64,000 nucleotides of DNA from Nocardiopsis mwathae (GCF_014201195.1 NZ_JACHDS010000001.1:186001-250000); one strand, 5' to 3'. Positions 1-9,496 are shown, numbered from the stretch's first letter. Numbers and translations are program-made. The notes: generated by a model from the letters alone, not told the origin.

Positions 1-696
1 GCCGTCGCCTTCGCCGGCCACCAGGTTCATGTCTGCCGCTACCGCGAGGCGGGGAGGCTGCTCCGGTGGCTCGGCGACGACCTGCGCGGGCAGACGGTCC
101 TCGACATCGCCGGGGGTGACGGCTACTGGGCCGGCCAGGCGCGGCGCCGCGGCGCCCGCGCGGTCTCGGTGGACCTTGCGCGGCACAAGATGGTGCGTGG
201 CGCACGGTTGCGGCACGCGCCGGCGCTCGTCGAGGGCGACGCCCTCCGGCTGCCGCTGCGCGACGCCGCCGCCGACAAGGTGATGTCGATCTGCGCCATC
301 GAGCACTTCGACGACGGTCCGGCCGCGCTGGCGGAGATGTCCAGGGTGCTGCGCCCCGGCGGAGAGCTGGTGATGTCGGCCGACTGCCTGTCGCGCCGCG
401 CCCTGTGGCCCGAGCTGTTCGAGGCGCACCGCAGGCGCTACCACGTGCAGCGGACCTACACCCACGAGTCGCTGGCCGAGCTGCTGGGCGCGGTGGGCCT
501 GGACGTGCTGGAGCACAGCTACCAGTTCCGCGGCCGCGCCGCGGAGCGCGCCTATCTGACGCTGTCGGCGCGCGGTGGGCGGGTCGGTTTCAACGCCGCG
601 GCGCCGCTGATCCCCCTGGTGTCGTTCGACGACGCACGGCAGCCCAACACCCGGGGCAGCATCGTGCTGATCCGGGCACGGAAGCGCTCGGTGTAG
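1..696 (+). CDS. SAM-dependent class I methyltransferase, 5' end outside window
   Basis: The reading frame is open from the first base, so the N-terminus lies outside the window. The visible part begins near the SAM-binding motif I (VLDIAGGDGYWAG), followed by an acidic strand end (VSVDLARHKM) and a motif II/post-II region (VMSICAIEHFDDG, EMSRVLRPGGELVMS), the usual order in UbiE/Methyltransf_11-type enzymes. The segment LRPGGELVMS is the typical strand-loop of small-molecule methyltransferases. The substrate cannot be read from sequence. It ends about 360 bases before a duplicated glycosyltransferase cassette, so a role in modifying a surface glycan or lipid precursor is possible, but this is inference only. 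Confidence 0.85.
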   Translation, partial: AVAFAGHQVHVCRYREAGRLLRWLGDDLRGQTVLDIAGGDGYWAGQARRRGARAVSVDLARHKMVRGARLRHAPALVEGDALRLPLRDAAADKVMSICAIEHFDDGPAALAEMSRVLRPGGELVMSADCLSRRALWPELFEAHRRRYHVQRTYTHESLAELLGAVGLDVLEHSYQFRGRAAERAYLTLSARGGRVGFNAAAPLIPLVSFDDARQPNTRGSIVLIRARKRSV

Positions 697-1058
697 AGCC
701 AGCCGCTCGGGATAGCCACCCAAAGGCCACTTGTGTGATCTTGGCCGCATGTGGCCATTATTTTTGCCATGCAAACCGTTTCGGCCTGCTCGCGCGATAC
801 CCCCATTGACGTGGCGAAATAGAGATGATTCGACGTATTTGCCAGAGGCACCCCTTACGCGCGCTTTAAAGGGGGAATTGTACGGTTCAGGGTGAAGAGT
901 GGTGCTGCTGTGCCATCGGGGGTCGATTGCATGGCGATGCCACCTATGCACAGACCGTCCCGTTCGCGGTCGAATAATCCGCGTCATCGGTTGTCGGCGT
1001 CACCCGTAGTGCCGCAGCGCGGTGCCCGCGGGACAGTCATGGGTTCATGGGGAGACCA
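697..1058. other. intergenic region upstream of the glycosyltransferase cassettes
   Basis: About 360 bases without a convincing gene. It is more AT-rich than its surroundings, especially around 755-870, as expected for a promoter region of the rightward cassette. A TTGACG hexamer sits at 806-811, but no good -10 box follows at the usual spacing. Short open frames here have poor composition and no ribosome binding site. I see no RNA gene or terminator I can defend. Confidence 0.4.
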
Positions 1059-1898
1059 GTGCAGACAGAGTTGAGTCGAATCGACAGCGGCGACGTCCTT
1101 GAGCTGCGCCTCCGCGACCACGACGGCCGGGGCGGCGAGGCGGGCGACGGCGCCTCCCTTGCCTTGCGCCGAGGTGGGGCCGCCGATGCCGACGCCGTCA
1201 TTCCCATCACCAGCGTCCGCAGGTCGGGTGATCGGGTGCTGGCCGACCTCAAGGACCTTCCGATCGATGAGGGAACGTGGGACGTGCTGTGGGTCGGCCC
1301 CGACGGCCACCCCACCCCTCTCGGCACACGCGACCCCGGGCTGAACCTGCGTGACCGCGTCGCCTATCTGCGTCGACCGCGGCACCGCGAACTGCGGGCG
1401 ATCCGTGACCCGAAGGGGCGGCTGCGGCTGCGCGCGGTCGCGGTCACCCCGTACGCCGAGGTCGTCTGGGTGGACGTGGGCGCCGAATCGGTCACCGTCT
1501 CCGGCCTGCTCGCCTACACCGCCCAGCGCGAGGGGGCCGCTTCCGCCGAGCTCATAGCCCGCCAGCGCGCGCGCTCGGGCGTCGTGGCGGCCCCGGCCGA
1601 ACTCGTCGACGGCCGTTTCACCTGTGAGATCCCGCTGCGCCCCCTGGTGGCCGCGCACGACCTCGAGCGTGCGCACAACGAGTGGGACCTGTGGCTCCAG
1701 GCCGACACGGAGGCGGGCGCACCGGACGGGCTGCGCCTCGCCTCCCATGCCGACGACGTCGTCGGCAAGAAGAAGAAGGTCGTCTACGCGGGCACCACAC
1801 TCTCCGCCGGGGGCCCCGCCGTGCGGGTCCGGCCCTACTACACCGTGCACGACGGTCTGTCGCTGCTGGCGACCCTTGCGGAAAGGGGCGAGCGGTGA
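1059..1898 (+). CDS. beta-rich accessory protein of glycosyltransferase cassette, copy A
   Basis: I do not recognise a named family with certainty. The 279-residue protein is hydrophilic, without signal peptide or membrane segments, and is rich in alternating polar/hydrophobic strands suggesting beta-sandwich folding. Its C-terminal third (HNEWDLWL, SHADDVVGKKKKVV, VRPYYTVHDGLS) closely parallels the second copy at 3283-4152. Similar YYT...LS endings occur in accessory domains attached to actinobacterial teichoic-acid transferases, so a role beside a cell-wall polymer enzyme is inferred. The GTG start at 1059 is preferred over ATG 1047 because GGGGAG at 1049-1054 is well spaced. The stop overlaps the next start (GTGA at 1895-1898), implying translational coupling to the GT4 gene. 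Confidence 0.7.
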   Translation: MQTELSRIDSGDVLELRLRDHDGRGGEAGDGASLALRRGGAADADAVIPITSVRRSGDRVLADLKDLPIDEGTWDVLWVGPDGHPTPLGTRDPGLNLRDRVAYLRRPRHRELRAIRDPKGRLRLRAVAVTPYAEVVWVDVGAESVTVSGLLAYTAQREGAASAELIARQRARSGVVAAPAELVDGRFTCEIPLRPLVAAHDLERAHNEWDLWLQADTEAGAPDGLRLASHADDVVGKKKKVVYAGTTLSAGGPAVRVRPYYTVHDGLSLLATLAERGER

Positions 1899-3103
1899 AG
1901 ATCGCATTCGTCATCGCCAACGCCTACGGCATGGGCGGGACCATCCGCACGGTCTTCAACACCGCCGGAGGGCTCGCCGCGCGCCACGATGTGGAGATCG
2001 CCAGTCTCGCGAGGCACCAGGAGAAGCCGTTCTTCCCGGTACCCGAGGGCGTCCGGGTGGTGCCGCTCACGCCGATGGGCACCCAGGTCGGCGGACCCCA
2101 CCACACCAGCGGCGGACTGGTCAACGGGTGGCGGGAGCGGCGCCTGGCCGAGGTGGTCACGACCAGCGAGGTGGAGCAGAACGGCGCCTTCACCGGCCTG
2201 GCAGGCCACCGCCTGCGCAGGTACCTGCGCACCACCGACGCAGATGTGGTCGTCGGTACACGCCCCGGTATCAACCTCGCGATCGCGGCGTGGGCGCCCG
2301 ACCGCCTGCTGCGCATCGGCCAGGAACACGTCAACCTCGACGAGCACCGCAAGGACCTGCGGCGCGCCATCGCCGACCGATTCTCCCGACTCGACGGGCT
2401 GACGGTGCTGACCGAGGCCGACCGCTCCGCTTACCTGGACTTCCTCGGCCCCGATCCGGAGTGGCTGCGGGTCATGCCCAATGCGCTTCCCGCGGAGGAC
2501 TATCCCCTCTCCACGCAGGAGAACCCGATCATCGCGGCGGCGGGGCGCATGACGCCGATCAAGCAGTACCCCAAGCTCCTCGACGCCTTCGCCACGGTCG
2601 CCGAGAAGCACCCCGAGTGGCGACTGCGCATCTACGGCGGCGGCAGCAAGGACGGGAAGCTGCGCAAGAAGATCGTCGAGATGGGCCTGAGCAACCAGGT
2701 CGCCCTCATGGGGCGCACCAAGGACCTGACAGGGGAGCTGGCCAAGGCGTCTCTGCTGGCGGTCAGCTCGCGCGTCGAGGGATTCGGCATGACGATCATC
2801 GAGGGCTTCTCCGTCGGGGTGCCCACCGTCAGCTTCGACTGCCCCTACGGCCCTCGGGAGATCATCGACCACGAGCGCAACGGTCTGCTCGTGCCCGACC
2901 AGGACGTCGAGGCGCTCGGGGCCGCGCTGCTGCGCCTCGTCGAGGACCCCGACGAGCGCCGCCGCATGGCCGAGGAGGCGGCGCTCTCGGCCGCCGACTA
3001 CGACATCGCGGTGATCACCCGGCGATGGGAGGAGTTCCTCTCCGAGCGCCGGCGCGCGAAGGAAGCCCTGCGCACAGCGCGGCCCCCGGGGGCCGCGGCC
3101 TGA
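1895..3103 (+). CDS. GT4-family glycosyltransferase, copy A
   Basis: A 402-residue GT-B fold glycosyltransferase of family GT4. The N-terminal domain starts with a Rossmann strand and glycine-rich loop (IANAYGMGGT). The C-terminal nucleotide-sugar domain carries IKQYPKLLDAF, WRLRIYGGG and the retaining E-x7-E motif in EGFGMTIIEGF, followed by GPREIIDHERNGLLVPDQD. No membrane segment is visible, so it probably acts on the inner membrane face or on a soluble acceptor. The GTG start overlaps the stop of the preceding accessory gene by four bases. The best paralogue is the GT4 gene at 4155-5360. Donor and acceptor are unknown; a wall-polymer glycosylation role is inferred from context. Confidence 0.85.
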   Translation: MKIAFVIANAYGMGGTIRTVFNTAGGLAARHDVEIASLARHQEKPFFPVPEGVRVVPLTPMGTQVGGPHHTSGGLVNGWRERRLAEVVTTSEVEQNGAFTGLAGHRLRRYLRTTDADVVVGTRPGINLAIAAWAPDRLLRIGQEHVNLDEHRKDLRRAIADRFSRLDGLTVLTEADRSAYLDFLGPDPEWLRVMPNALPAEDYPLSTQENPIIAAAGRMTPIKQYPKLLDAFATVAEKHPEWRLRIYGGGSKDGKLRKKIVEMGLSNQVALMGRTKDLTGELAKASLLAVSSRVEGFGMTIIEGFSVGVPTVSFDCPYGPREIIDHERNGLLVPDQDVEALGAALLRLVEDPDERRRMAEEAALSAADYDIAVITRRWEEFLSERRRAKEALRTARPPGAAA

Positions 3104-3282
3104 CCGACCGCTCACCGCACAGCGCGGACCAGTGCTTTTTGCCATTGCTTGACGTTTTCTTGGCTTTTCTCCGGTGAAATCCTGGGCGCTTCTTGGTGCG
3201 GAGTCGGAAATGTCATGAACCGTCCTTCCATTAGCTTGTCGTTCGGTCCTGAACGCACATATCCGAGAAGTCAGGGGAAAGC

Positions 3283-4152
3283 ATGCGCGTCGGTACGAGC
3301 CGCGTCCTGGCGGACGATGTCCTGGAGCTGGCTCCGGCCGCGTCCGGGGCGACCAACGCGAACCTCATCTGCAAGCCGGTCGGCAAGCTCAAGGAGTCCG
3401 GCGCCGCCGACCGGTCCCTCCCGCCCCGTGTCGACGGCGACCGCGTCCTGGTCGACTTCGGCACCTTGACCCCCGGGACCTGGGCACTGCGCTGGGCGGA
3501 GCCCGGCGGCATGGAGCGACCGATTCTCACCACCGACCCCTGCTACGACACCGCCCTGGCGGAGGAGTACGCGTCCCGCGCTCGTACGCACGCCTTCGGC
3601 GTGGTGCGCACCGCCACGGGCCGCCTGCGCGTGCGGGTGCGCGCGGTCCGACCACACGCCGAGGTGCGCACCGTCCGAACCACGGACGAGCAGGTCGCGG
3701 TCGGCGGATTCCTCGCCTACACCGCCGAACCCGCGGCCGGAGCCGACGTCGAACTGGTGGTCCGGAGCCGCCACCGGGAGGGCGACGAGGAGCAGCGGTA
3801 CCCGGCACGGCTCACCGGGCGCACATTCACCGCCGAGATCCCCTTGCGCCCGCTCGCCGAGGCACACGACCTCGGACGCGACCACAACGAGTGGGACCTG
3901 TGGCTGCGGATTCCCGGCCTCGACACCGAACTGCGGCTCGGCTCCCACGTCGACGACATCGTCGGGAAGAAGGGCCGCCTGAGCTTCCTGCGGACCGCGA
4001 TCGGCACCGGCGCCGGGGCCATCGGGATGAGCCCCTACTACACCGTCAAGGACGGCCTGAGCATCCTGGGAGTCGCGGTGACCGACACCTCCGACGATCG
4101 CGCCGACGAAGCGGCCGACGACACCGGCGACGCATTGGGAGAGGCCGCCTGA
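3283..4152 (+). CDS. beta-rich accessory protein of glycosyltransferase cassette, copy B
   Basis: A 289-residue hydrophilic protein paralogous to the product of 1059-1898. Corresponding blocks are FLAYTAEP, EIPLRPLAEAHDL, HNEWDLWLR, SHVDDIVGKKG and MSPYYTVKDGLS. No signal peptide, membrane segment or catalytic motif is apparent. The ATG start is backed by AGGGGAAAG just upstream. It ends two bases before the second GT4 start, so the pair is almost certainly co-translated. Relative to copy A the C-terminus carries an extra acidic tail (DTSDDRADEAADD). Function is unknown; a structural or acceptor-binding partner of the GT4 enzyme is the simplest reading. Confidence 0.7.
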   Translation: MRVGTSRVLADDVLELAPAASGATNANLICKPVGKLKESGAADRSLPPRVDGDRVLVDFGTLTPGTWALRWAEPGGMERPILTTDPCYDTALAEEYASRARTHAFGVVRTATGRLRVRVRAVRPHAEVRTVRTTDEQVAVGGFLAYTAEPAAGADVELVVRSRHREGDEEQRYPARLTGRTFTAEIPLRPLAEAHDLGRDHNEWDLWLRIPGLDTELRLGSHVDDIVGKKGRLSFLRTAIGTGAGAIGMSPYYTVKDGLSILGVAVTDTSDDRADEAADDTGDALGEAA

Positions 4153-4154
4153 CC

Positions 4155-5360
4155 ATGCGGATCACCTTCCTCATCGGCAACATCTACGGGATGGGTGGGA
4201 CGATCCGAGCCACGTCCAGCCTGGCCAACGGGCTCTGCGCCGAGCACGACGTGGAGATCGTCAGCCTCGCGCAGAACGCGGCCGAACCGTTCTTTCCCAT
4301 CGACCCCAGGGTCCGGCTGCACACCCTCACCCACAGCCGCGGCTGGACCGAGCGCCCCGAGCCCGCGCCGGAGATCGCCGAACTCGAACCGATGCCCGCC
4401 GAACACGTGCCCGGAAGCGAGGCCGAGCGCGCCAACGTCTTCAACGCGGCCACCGAGCGCGAGGTCCGGCGCTACCTGGACCGGGTCGAGGCCGACGTCG
4501 TGGTGGCCACCTCCCCCGGCCTCAACTCGCTGCTGGCGAAGTTCGGCCGCCCGGACTACCTGCGCATCGGCCAGGAGCACGAGAACCTCGGCCAGCGCGA
4601 TGAGGGCGTCCGCGCGCACATCCGCGACGTGCACACCACCCTCGACGGCGTCACGGTCCTCACCGACGCCGACCGCGCGGAGTACGCCGCGTTCGTGGAC
4701 GCGCCCGACGAGTGGGCGGTGACGATGCCCAACCCGCTCCCCGAGCGGCTGTACGCCACCTCCCGCCTGACCAACCCCATCATCGCGACCGCCGGGCGTC
4801 TCGTCCCCGTGAAGCAGTACCCGCTCCTCGTCCGGGCCTTCGCCGCCGTCGCCGACAAGCACCCCGACTGGCAGCTGCGCATCTACGGCCGCGGCGCGGA
4901 GAAGGCGGCCATCCGCGCCGCCATCGACGAGCACGGCCTGCACGGCCGGGTCGCGCTCATGGGGCGCACCCCCGCCATCACCGACGAGTTCGCCAAGGCC
5001 TCCATCGTCGCCGTCAGCTCCGCTCAGGAAGGCTTCGGCATGACGATCGTCGAAGCCTTCGCCGTGGGCGTGCCCGTGGTGAGCTTCGACTGCCCCTTCG
5101 GCCCCCGCGAGCTCATCACCGACGGGCACAACGGGCTGCTCGTCGCCGACCAGGACGTCGACGCCCTCTCCGCGGGCCTGCTGCGCCTGGTCGAGGACGC
5201 CGACGAGCGACGGCGCCTCGGCGCGGCCACGGCGGAGACCGCCGCGCGGTTCCACATCGACACCGTCACCGCCCGCTGGGAGCGCTACCTGGAGGGCCAC
5301 CCGGCCAGGCGCCGCAAGCCCTCCGTCTGGTCGCGGATCGTCCGCCCCTGGCGGCGGTAG
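4155..5360 (+). CDS. GT4-family glycosyltransferase, copy B
   Basis: A 401-residue retaining GT-B glycosyltransferase. The N-terminal glycine-rich loop (IGNIYGMGGTIR) and the C-terminal donor domain (VKQYPLLVRAF, WQLRIYGRG, EGFGMTIVEAF, GPRELITDGHNGLLVADQD) match copy A, including both acidic residues of the E-x7-E motif. The C-terminus ends in a strongly basic, tryptophan-containing tail (RRKPSVWSRIVRPWRR) that copy A lacks and that could bind the membrane surface. It starts two bases after its partner stop. The two GT4 enzymes may add successive or alternative sugars to the same polymer; this is inference. Confidence 0.85.
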   Translation: MRITFLIGNIYGMGGTIRATSSLANGLCAEHDVEIVSLAQNAAEPFFPIDPRVRLHTLTHSRGWTERPEPAPEIAELEPMPAEHVPGSEAERANVFNAATEREVRRYLDRVEADVVVATSPGLNSLLAKFGRPDYLRIGQEHENLGQRDEGVRAHIRDVHTTLDGVTVLTDADRAEYAAFVDAPDEWAVTMPNPLPERLYATSRLTNPIIATAGRLVPVKQYPLLVRAFAAVADKHPDWQLRIYGRGAEKAAIRAAIDEHGLHGRVALMGRTPAITDEFAKASIVAVSSAQEGFGMTIVEAFAVGVPVVSFDCPFGPRELITDGHNGLLVADQDVDALSAGLLRLVEDADERRRLGAATAETAARFHIDTVTARWERYLEGHPARRRKPSVWSRIVRPWRR

Positions 5361-5377
5361 GCGTGGCTACCGGCGCG

Positions 5378-5383
5378 TAGGCT
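5378..5383 (+). promoter_or_regulatory. putative -10 box of fbiC, leaderless transcript
   Basis: TAGGCT lies 8 bases before the ATG of fbiC, and there is no Shine-Dalgarno sequence in between. In actinobacteria a TANNNT box 6-9 bases before a start codon is the hallmark of a leaderless mRNA. The -35 region is not recognisable. Confidence 0.5.
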
Positions 5384-5391
5384 GAGCGGTT

Positions 5392-8004
5392 ATGAGTGGT
5401 GGATCAAGCGGGAAGGCCGACGCACCATCGGCGTCGGCCATGCGCCGCGCCCTGGCGCGGGCACGCGACGGCAAGGCACTGGACGCGACCGAGGCCGAGG
5501 TTCTGCTGCAGGCGCGCGGCGATGACCTCGACACCCTGCTCGCCCATGCGGGGCGGGTCCGCGACGCCGGGCTGGAGGCGGCGGGCCGTCCCGGCGTCAT
5601 CACCTACAGCCGCAGCGTCTTCGTCCCGCTCACCCGGCTGTGCCGGGACCGCTGCCACTACTGCACGTTCGCCACGGTCCCCGGCAGGCTCCCCGCCCCC
5701 TTCCTCTCCCCGGACGAGGTCCTGGAGATCGCCCGACAGGGTGCGGCCATGGGTTGCAAGGAGGCCCTGTTCACCCTGGGTGACCGCCCCGAGGACCGGT
5801 GGTCGGCGGCCAAGCAGTGGCTCGACGAGCGCGGCTACGACGACACCCTCTCCTACGTGCGGGCCATGGCCATCCTGGTGCTGGAGGAGACCGGGGTTCT
5901 GCCGCACCTCAACCCCGGCGTGCTGAGCTGGAGCGACTTCCAGCGGCTCAAGCCCGTCTCGGCGTCCATGGGGATGATGCTGGAGACCACGTCCGAGCGC
6001 CTGTTCACCGAGCGCGGCCAGCCCCACTACGGCAGTCCCGACAAGGATCCCAAGGTCCGGCTGCGGGTGCTGCAGGACGCCGGGCGGTCCAGTGTTCCGT
6101 TCACCACGGGACTGCTCATCGGCATCGGCGAGACCCTGGCCGAGCGCGCCGACTCGATCTTCGCGCTGCGCGCCGCCGCCCGCGAGTACGGGGCGATCCA
6201 AGAGCTCATCATCCAGAACTTCCGCGCCAAAGCGGACACCGCGATGATGCACCGCCCCGACGCCGACCTCTCCGACCTGGCCGCCACGATCGCGGTGACC
6301 CGCCTGGTCCTGGGGCCGCGGATGCGCGTGCAGGCGCCGCCCAACCTCATCGGCGGCGAGTACGAGCTGATGCTGCGCGCCGGGATCGACGACTGGGGCG
6401 GTGTCTCCCCGCTCACCCCCGACCACGTCAACCCCGAGCGGCCCTGGCCGCAGGTCGACGAGCTCGCCGAGCGCAGCGCGGCACTCGGCTTCGACCTTCG
6501 CGAACGGCTGCCCGCCTACCCCGAGTACGTGCGCCAGGGCGAGCCGTGGCTGGACCCGCGGGTGGCCCCGCACGTCCACGCGCTCGCCGACCCCGAGACC
6601 GGCCTGGCCGCCGAGGACGCCCCGGTCGTGGGCCGCCCCTGGCAGGAACCGGAGACGCAGATGACCGCGTCGGGCCGGACCGACCTGCACACCGGCATCG
6701 ACACCGAGGGGCGCACCGGCGACCGGCGCGGCGACTTCGACGCGGTCTACGGCGACTGGGACGAGCTGCGCGAGCGCCTTCCCCGGCACGAGGGCGGCGC
6801 TGCGCCGCGGCGCTTCGACCCGGAGATCCGCGCAGCGCTGCGGCACGCCGAGTCCGACCCGGCCGGACTCGGCGACGCCGAGGCGCTGGCGCTGCTGCAC
6901 GCCGACGGCCCGGAACTGGAGGCGCTCGCCGGGTTGGCCGACGCGGTCCGCCGGGACGCGGTGGGCGACGACATCACCTTCACGGTCACGCGGAACATCA
7001 ACTTCACCAACGTCTGCTACACCGGATGCCGCTTCTGCGCGTTCGCGCAGCGCCGCACCGACGCCGACGCCTACACCCTCTCCCTGGAGCAGGTGGCCGA
7101 CCGGGCCGCCGAGGCGTGGGAGGCCGGCGCCAACGAGGTGTGCATGCAGGGCGGGATCCACCCGGACCTGCCCGGTACCGCCTACTTCGACATCGCGCGT
7201 GCGGTCAAGGAGCGGGTCCCGGACATGCACGTCCACGCCTTCAGCCCGATGGAGGTCGTCAACGGCGCATCGCGCACGAACCTGCCGATCCGCGCGTGGC
7301 TGGAGCGGGCGCGGGAGGCCGGACTCGACTCGATCCCCGGGACCGCCGCGGAGATCCTGGACGACGACATCCGCTGGGTTCTGACCAAGGGCAAGCTGCC
7401 GGCCGCCGAGTGGATCGAGGTCGTCACCACAGCCCACGACGTGGGCATTCCCACGACGTCGACGATGATGTACGGCCACGTGGACACCCCGGCGCACTGG
7501 GTCGCCCACATCAAGCTGCTGCGTTCGCTGCAGGAGCGGTCGGTGGAGCGCAACGGGCGCCCCGGGTTCACCGAGTTCGTGCTGCTGCCGTTCGTGCACA
7601 CCAACGCGCCGATCTACCTGGCGGGGCTGGCCCGGACCGGGCCGACCGTGCGGGAGAACCGCGCGGTGCACGCGCTGGCGCGGCTGCTGCTGCACGGGGC
7701 CATCGACAACATCCAGTGCTCCTGGGTGAAGCTCGCCGAGGAGACCTGCCGTCAGCTGCTCGCGGGCGGCGTCAACGACGTCGGTGGAACGCTGATGGAG
7801 GAGACGATCAGCCGCATGGCCGGGTCGGACAACGGGTCGTTCAAGACGATCAGCGACATCCGGGCGATGGTCGCCCCCACCGGGAGGCCGCTGCGGCAGC
7901 GCACCACCACCTATGGCGAGGTGAGCGCGGAGCGCCGTGCGATCGCCGAGGCGCACGACGGCGTGGCCGAGAGTGTCCGCCGCACCCGCCTCCCCCTGGT
8001 CTGA
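5392..8004 (+). CDS. fbiC: FbiC, bifunctional F0 synthase (CofG-CofH fusion)
   Basis: This 870-residue protein is the fused F0 (7,8-didemethyl-8-hydroxy-5-deazariboflavin) synthase of coenzyme F420 biosynthesis. It joins two radical-SAM enzymes. The CofG half has its 4Fe-4S motif at Cys84, Cys88 and Cys91 (CRDRCHYC). The CofH half has a second motif at Cys542, Cys546 and Cys549 (CYTGCRFC). Typical CofH blocks follow, such as MQGGIHPDL and FSPMEV, with [13 protein letters not shown] near the end. The length fits actinobacterial FbiC; archaea use two separate genes. It converts a tyrosine plus a ribityl-aminouracil precursor to F0 in the cytoplasm. The later-step genes fbiA and fbiB lie 2-4 kb downstream on the opposite strand. 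Confidence 0.97.
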   Translation: MSGGSSGKADAPSASAMRRALARARDGKALDATEAEVLLQARGDDLDTLLAHAGRVRDAGLEAAGRPGVITYSRSVFVPLTRLCRDRCHYCTFATVPGRLPAPFLSPDEVLEIARQGAAMGCKEALFTLGDRPEDRWSAAKQWLDERGYDDTLSYVRAMAILVLEETGVLPHLNPGVLSWSDFQRLKPVSASMGMMLETTSERLFTERGQPHYGSPDKDPKVRLRVLQDAGRSSVPFTTGLLIGIGETLAERADSIFALRAAAREYGAIQELIIQNFRAKADTAMMHRPDADLSDLAATIAVTRLVLGPRMRVQAPPNLIGGEYELMLRAGIDDWGGVSPLTPDHVNPERPWPQVDELAERSAALGFDLRERLPAYPEYVRQGEPWLDPRVAPHVHALADPETGLAAEDAPVVGRPWQEPETQMTASGRTDLHTGIDTEGRTGDRRGDFDAVYGDWDELRERLPRHEGGAAPRRFDPEIRAALRHAESDPAGLGDAEALALLHADGPELEALAGLADAVRRDAVGDDITFTVTRNINFTNVCYTGCRFCAFAQRRTDADAYTLSLEQVADRAAEAWEAGANEVCMQGGIHPDLPGTAYFDIARAVKERVPDMHVHAFSPMEVVNGASRTNLPIRAWLERAREAGLDSIPGTAAEILDDDIRWVLTKGKLPAAEWIEVVTTAHDVGIPTTSTMMYGHVDTPAHWVAHIKLLRSLQERSVERNGRPGFTEFVLLPFVHTNAPIYLAGLARTGPTVRENRAVHALARLLLHGAIDNIQCSWVKLAEETCRQLLAGGVNDVGGTLMEETISRMAGSDNGSFKTISDIRAMVAPTGRPLRQRTTTYGEVSAERRAIAEAHDGVAESVRRTRLPLV

Positions 8005-8024
8005 CGCCGACCGGGCATCCGCGG

Positions 8025-8053
8025 GGTGCGGCGGGGCGCGTCCCCGCCGCACC
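8025..8053. terminator. hairpin terminator between fbiC and chitinase gene
   Basis: A perfect 12-bp stem (GGTGCGGCGGGG pairing with CCCCGCCGCACC) with a 5-base loop lies between two convergent genes. There is no T-run, as is common in high-GC actinobacteria. It can serve both strands. Confidence 0.6.
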
Positions 8054-8122
8054 GGCACATGGTCCGGCCCGACCGGGAGCGCCGCGCGCATCCCGGGCCG
8101 GGCCGGCGTGAGGGGGGGGCGA

Positions 8123-9355
8123 TCAGCAGGCGCCGAGGTCCCTCCACGGACCCCACGCGCCGCCCGTACCGGGCGTGTCGCCCTGGGTCCACCAGCGGGC
8201 CTCATACGTGCGGCCGGCATAGGAGACGCGGTCGCCTCCGGTGTAGACGGTCGTGGGCGACCACGCCGGCGCGGTGCAGTCGCCGGGCTGGCCCGGGTCG
8301 CCGGGGTCACCCGGATCGCCGGGGCCGCCGTCGAGCCGGGGCCGGATGGTGTCGGCGAACGCGTAGCCGTTGGTGGCGTCCCAGTTGATCGACCAGGTCA
8401 TCACGCCGCCGAGCTTTCCGTAGGGCTGGTCGGGGGTGAACGACGCGCAGTTCGTCCCGGCCTCCAGGCAGTCCAGGGCCCGGACGACGTCGGCCGGCGG
8501 CTGGTGTCCGCCGCCCGCGGCGCGGGGCACGGCGGGCAGGCCCAGCCCCACCTGGTCGGGGCGCAGCCCCATCTCCAGCTGGATGCAGGCCTGGGCGGTC
8601 AGGAAGTCCACCGTCCCCTGGGAGTAGACGCCCTGGTCGCACCCCATCATCGAGCCGGAGTTGTAGTACTGCATGTTGACCAGGGTGATGATGTCGCCCG
8701 CGTTCTGGGCGAGCCGGTAGTAGGAGTAACTGGGGGCCTGGAAGTCGATGGTCTGCGGCGCCATGGTGATGATCAGGTCGCTGCCCGCCAGGCTGCGCAG
8801 GGAGCGCAGCGCCTCCTCCATGTACTGGGCGTTCATGCCGTGTTCGAGGTCGATGTCGACGCCGTCGAACCCGTACTCGCGCATCAGGTCGTAGGTGGTG
8901 CGGGCGAAGTTGGCGGCCTCGGTGGGGTTGGTGACGTTGACGTGCCCGAGTTCTCCGCCGACCGAGATGACCACCTTGCGGCCCTGGTCGCGGACCGCGG
9001 CGACGTCGGCCTTGAACTCCTCCTCGGTGTAGCCGCCGAGTTCCGAGCTCGCCAGGTCGAAGGTGATGCCGCCGGGGACGCCCGCGAGGTTGTCGGCGAA
9101 GGCGATCGCGATCATGTTGTACTCGGCGGGGATCTCGCCGACCTTCAGGATCGTCGACCCGTTGTCGAAGTTGTGCCAGTAGCCGGTGAGCCACCCGCCG
9201 GTGTCGGCGGAACCCGCGGCGGCGGGTGCGGCGGGCTCGGCCGCGGGAGCCGGGGCGGCGGATGCGGGAGCGGAGGCGGTGAACAGTCCGGCCACGAGGA
9301 GGGCGGCGGCGGAGATGGAGAGCAGGGGTGAGGTGCGTCCGGCTGGAGCGTGCAT
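8123..9355 (-). CDS. secreted GH18 chitinase with C-terminal chitin-binding module
   Basis: A 410-residue secreted endo-acting chitinase. The start at 9355 gives a classical Sec signal peptide (LLSISAAALLVAGLFTAS, then ASA-AP cleavage) and has AAGGAG upstream. The GH18 barrel spans about residues 55-345 and contains the catalytic DxxDxDxE motif in FDGVDIDLEHG; other family blocks are VVISVGG, VNMQYYN and GVMTWSINWD. A Gly-Asp-Pro linker (GGPGDPGDPGDPGQPGD) leads to a CBM5/12-type chitin-binding module of about 50 residues framed by two cysteines, with WSPTTVY and YEARWWTQGDTP. It cleaves chitin outside the cell, feeding the GlcNAc phosphotransferase genes near 52-59 kb. It sits between the fbiC and fbiBA genes with no obvious link to F420. 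Confidence 0.93.
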   Translation of the reverse strand: MHAPAGRTSPLLSISAAALLVAGLFTASAPASAAPAPAAEPAAPAAAGSADTGGWLTGYWHNFDNGSTILKVGEIPAEYNMIAIAFADNLAGVPGGITFDLASSELGGYTEEEFKADVAAVRDQGRKVVISVGGELGHVNVTNPTEAANFARTTYDLMREYGFDGVDIDLEHGMNAQYMEEALRSLRSLAGSDLIITMAPQTIDFQAPSYSYYRLAQNAGDIITLVNMQYYNSGSMMGCDQGVYSQGTVDFLTAQACIQLEMGLRPDQVGLGLPAVPRAAGGGHQPPADVVRALDCLEAGTNCASFTPDQPYGKLGGVMTWSINWDATNGYAFADTIRPRLDGGPGDPGDPGDPGQPGDCTAPAWSPTTVYTGGDRVSYAGRTYEARWWTQGDTPGTGGAWGPWRDLGAC

Positions 9356-9438
9356 GGGGGATGGGCTCCTTGCGCTGATCCGAGAAGATCCGTCGAGCGG
9401 GCACGGTGGGACACGGCGCTCAGGTCGCGCGAGACCGT

Positions 9439-9456
9439 CCCCGCCTGACGGCGGGG
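9439..9456 (-). promoter_or_regulatory. 5'-UTR hairpin of chitinase mRNA
   Basis: A 7-bp stem (CCCCGCC / GGCGGGG) with a TGAC tetraloop lies in the predicted leader between the promoter and the start codon. It may affect stability or attenuation; no conserved riboswitch class is recognised. Confidence 0.35.
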
Positions 9457-9469
9457 GCACTGTGTCGTG

Positions 9470-9483
9470 GATCCGGCCGGATC
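9470..9483. promoter_or_regulatory. 14-bp palindrome just downstream of chitinase promoter
   Basis: GATCCGGCCGGATC is a perfect palindrome at about +7 to +20 of the predicted leftward transcript, a position where a bound repressor would block elongation. It does not resemble the DasR operator found at 54.25 kb. Confidence 0.4.
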
Positions 9484-9496
9484 TTGGATTGGAAGC

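Larger units (their letters stand above)
1059..5360 (+). repeat. tandem duplication of a two-gene cassette (accessory protein + GT4)
   Basis: Two successive gene pairs have the same order, orientation and length: 279 and 402 residues, then 289 and 401 residues. Shared blocks include HNEWDLWL and PYYT in the accessory proteins, and YGMGGTIR, DHNGLLV-like loops and EGFGMTI in the glycosyltransferases. The copies are clearly diverged at the protein level, so this is an old duplication rather than an assembly artefact. A 179-base gap (3104-3282) separates the pairs. Confidence 0.85.

Noticed and set aside
984-1907. Long leftward open frame opposite the first accessory gene
   Set aside because: Antisense shadow of the coding strand in high-GC DNA; no ribosome site, Gly/Val/Arg-rich composition, no family resemblance.
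5404-8310. 968-codon leftward open frame opposite fbiC
   Set aside because: Complement of the fbiC codon pattern; FbiC on the forward strand has two intact radical-SAM motifs and full family length.
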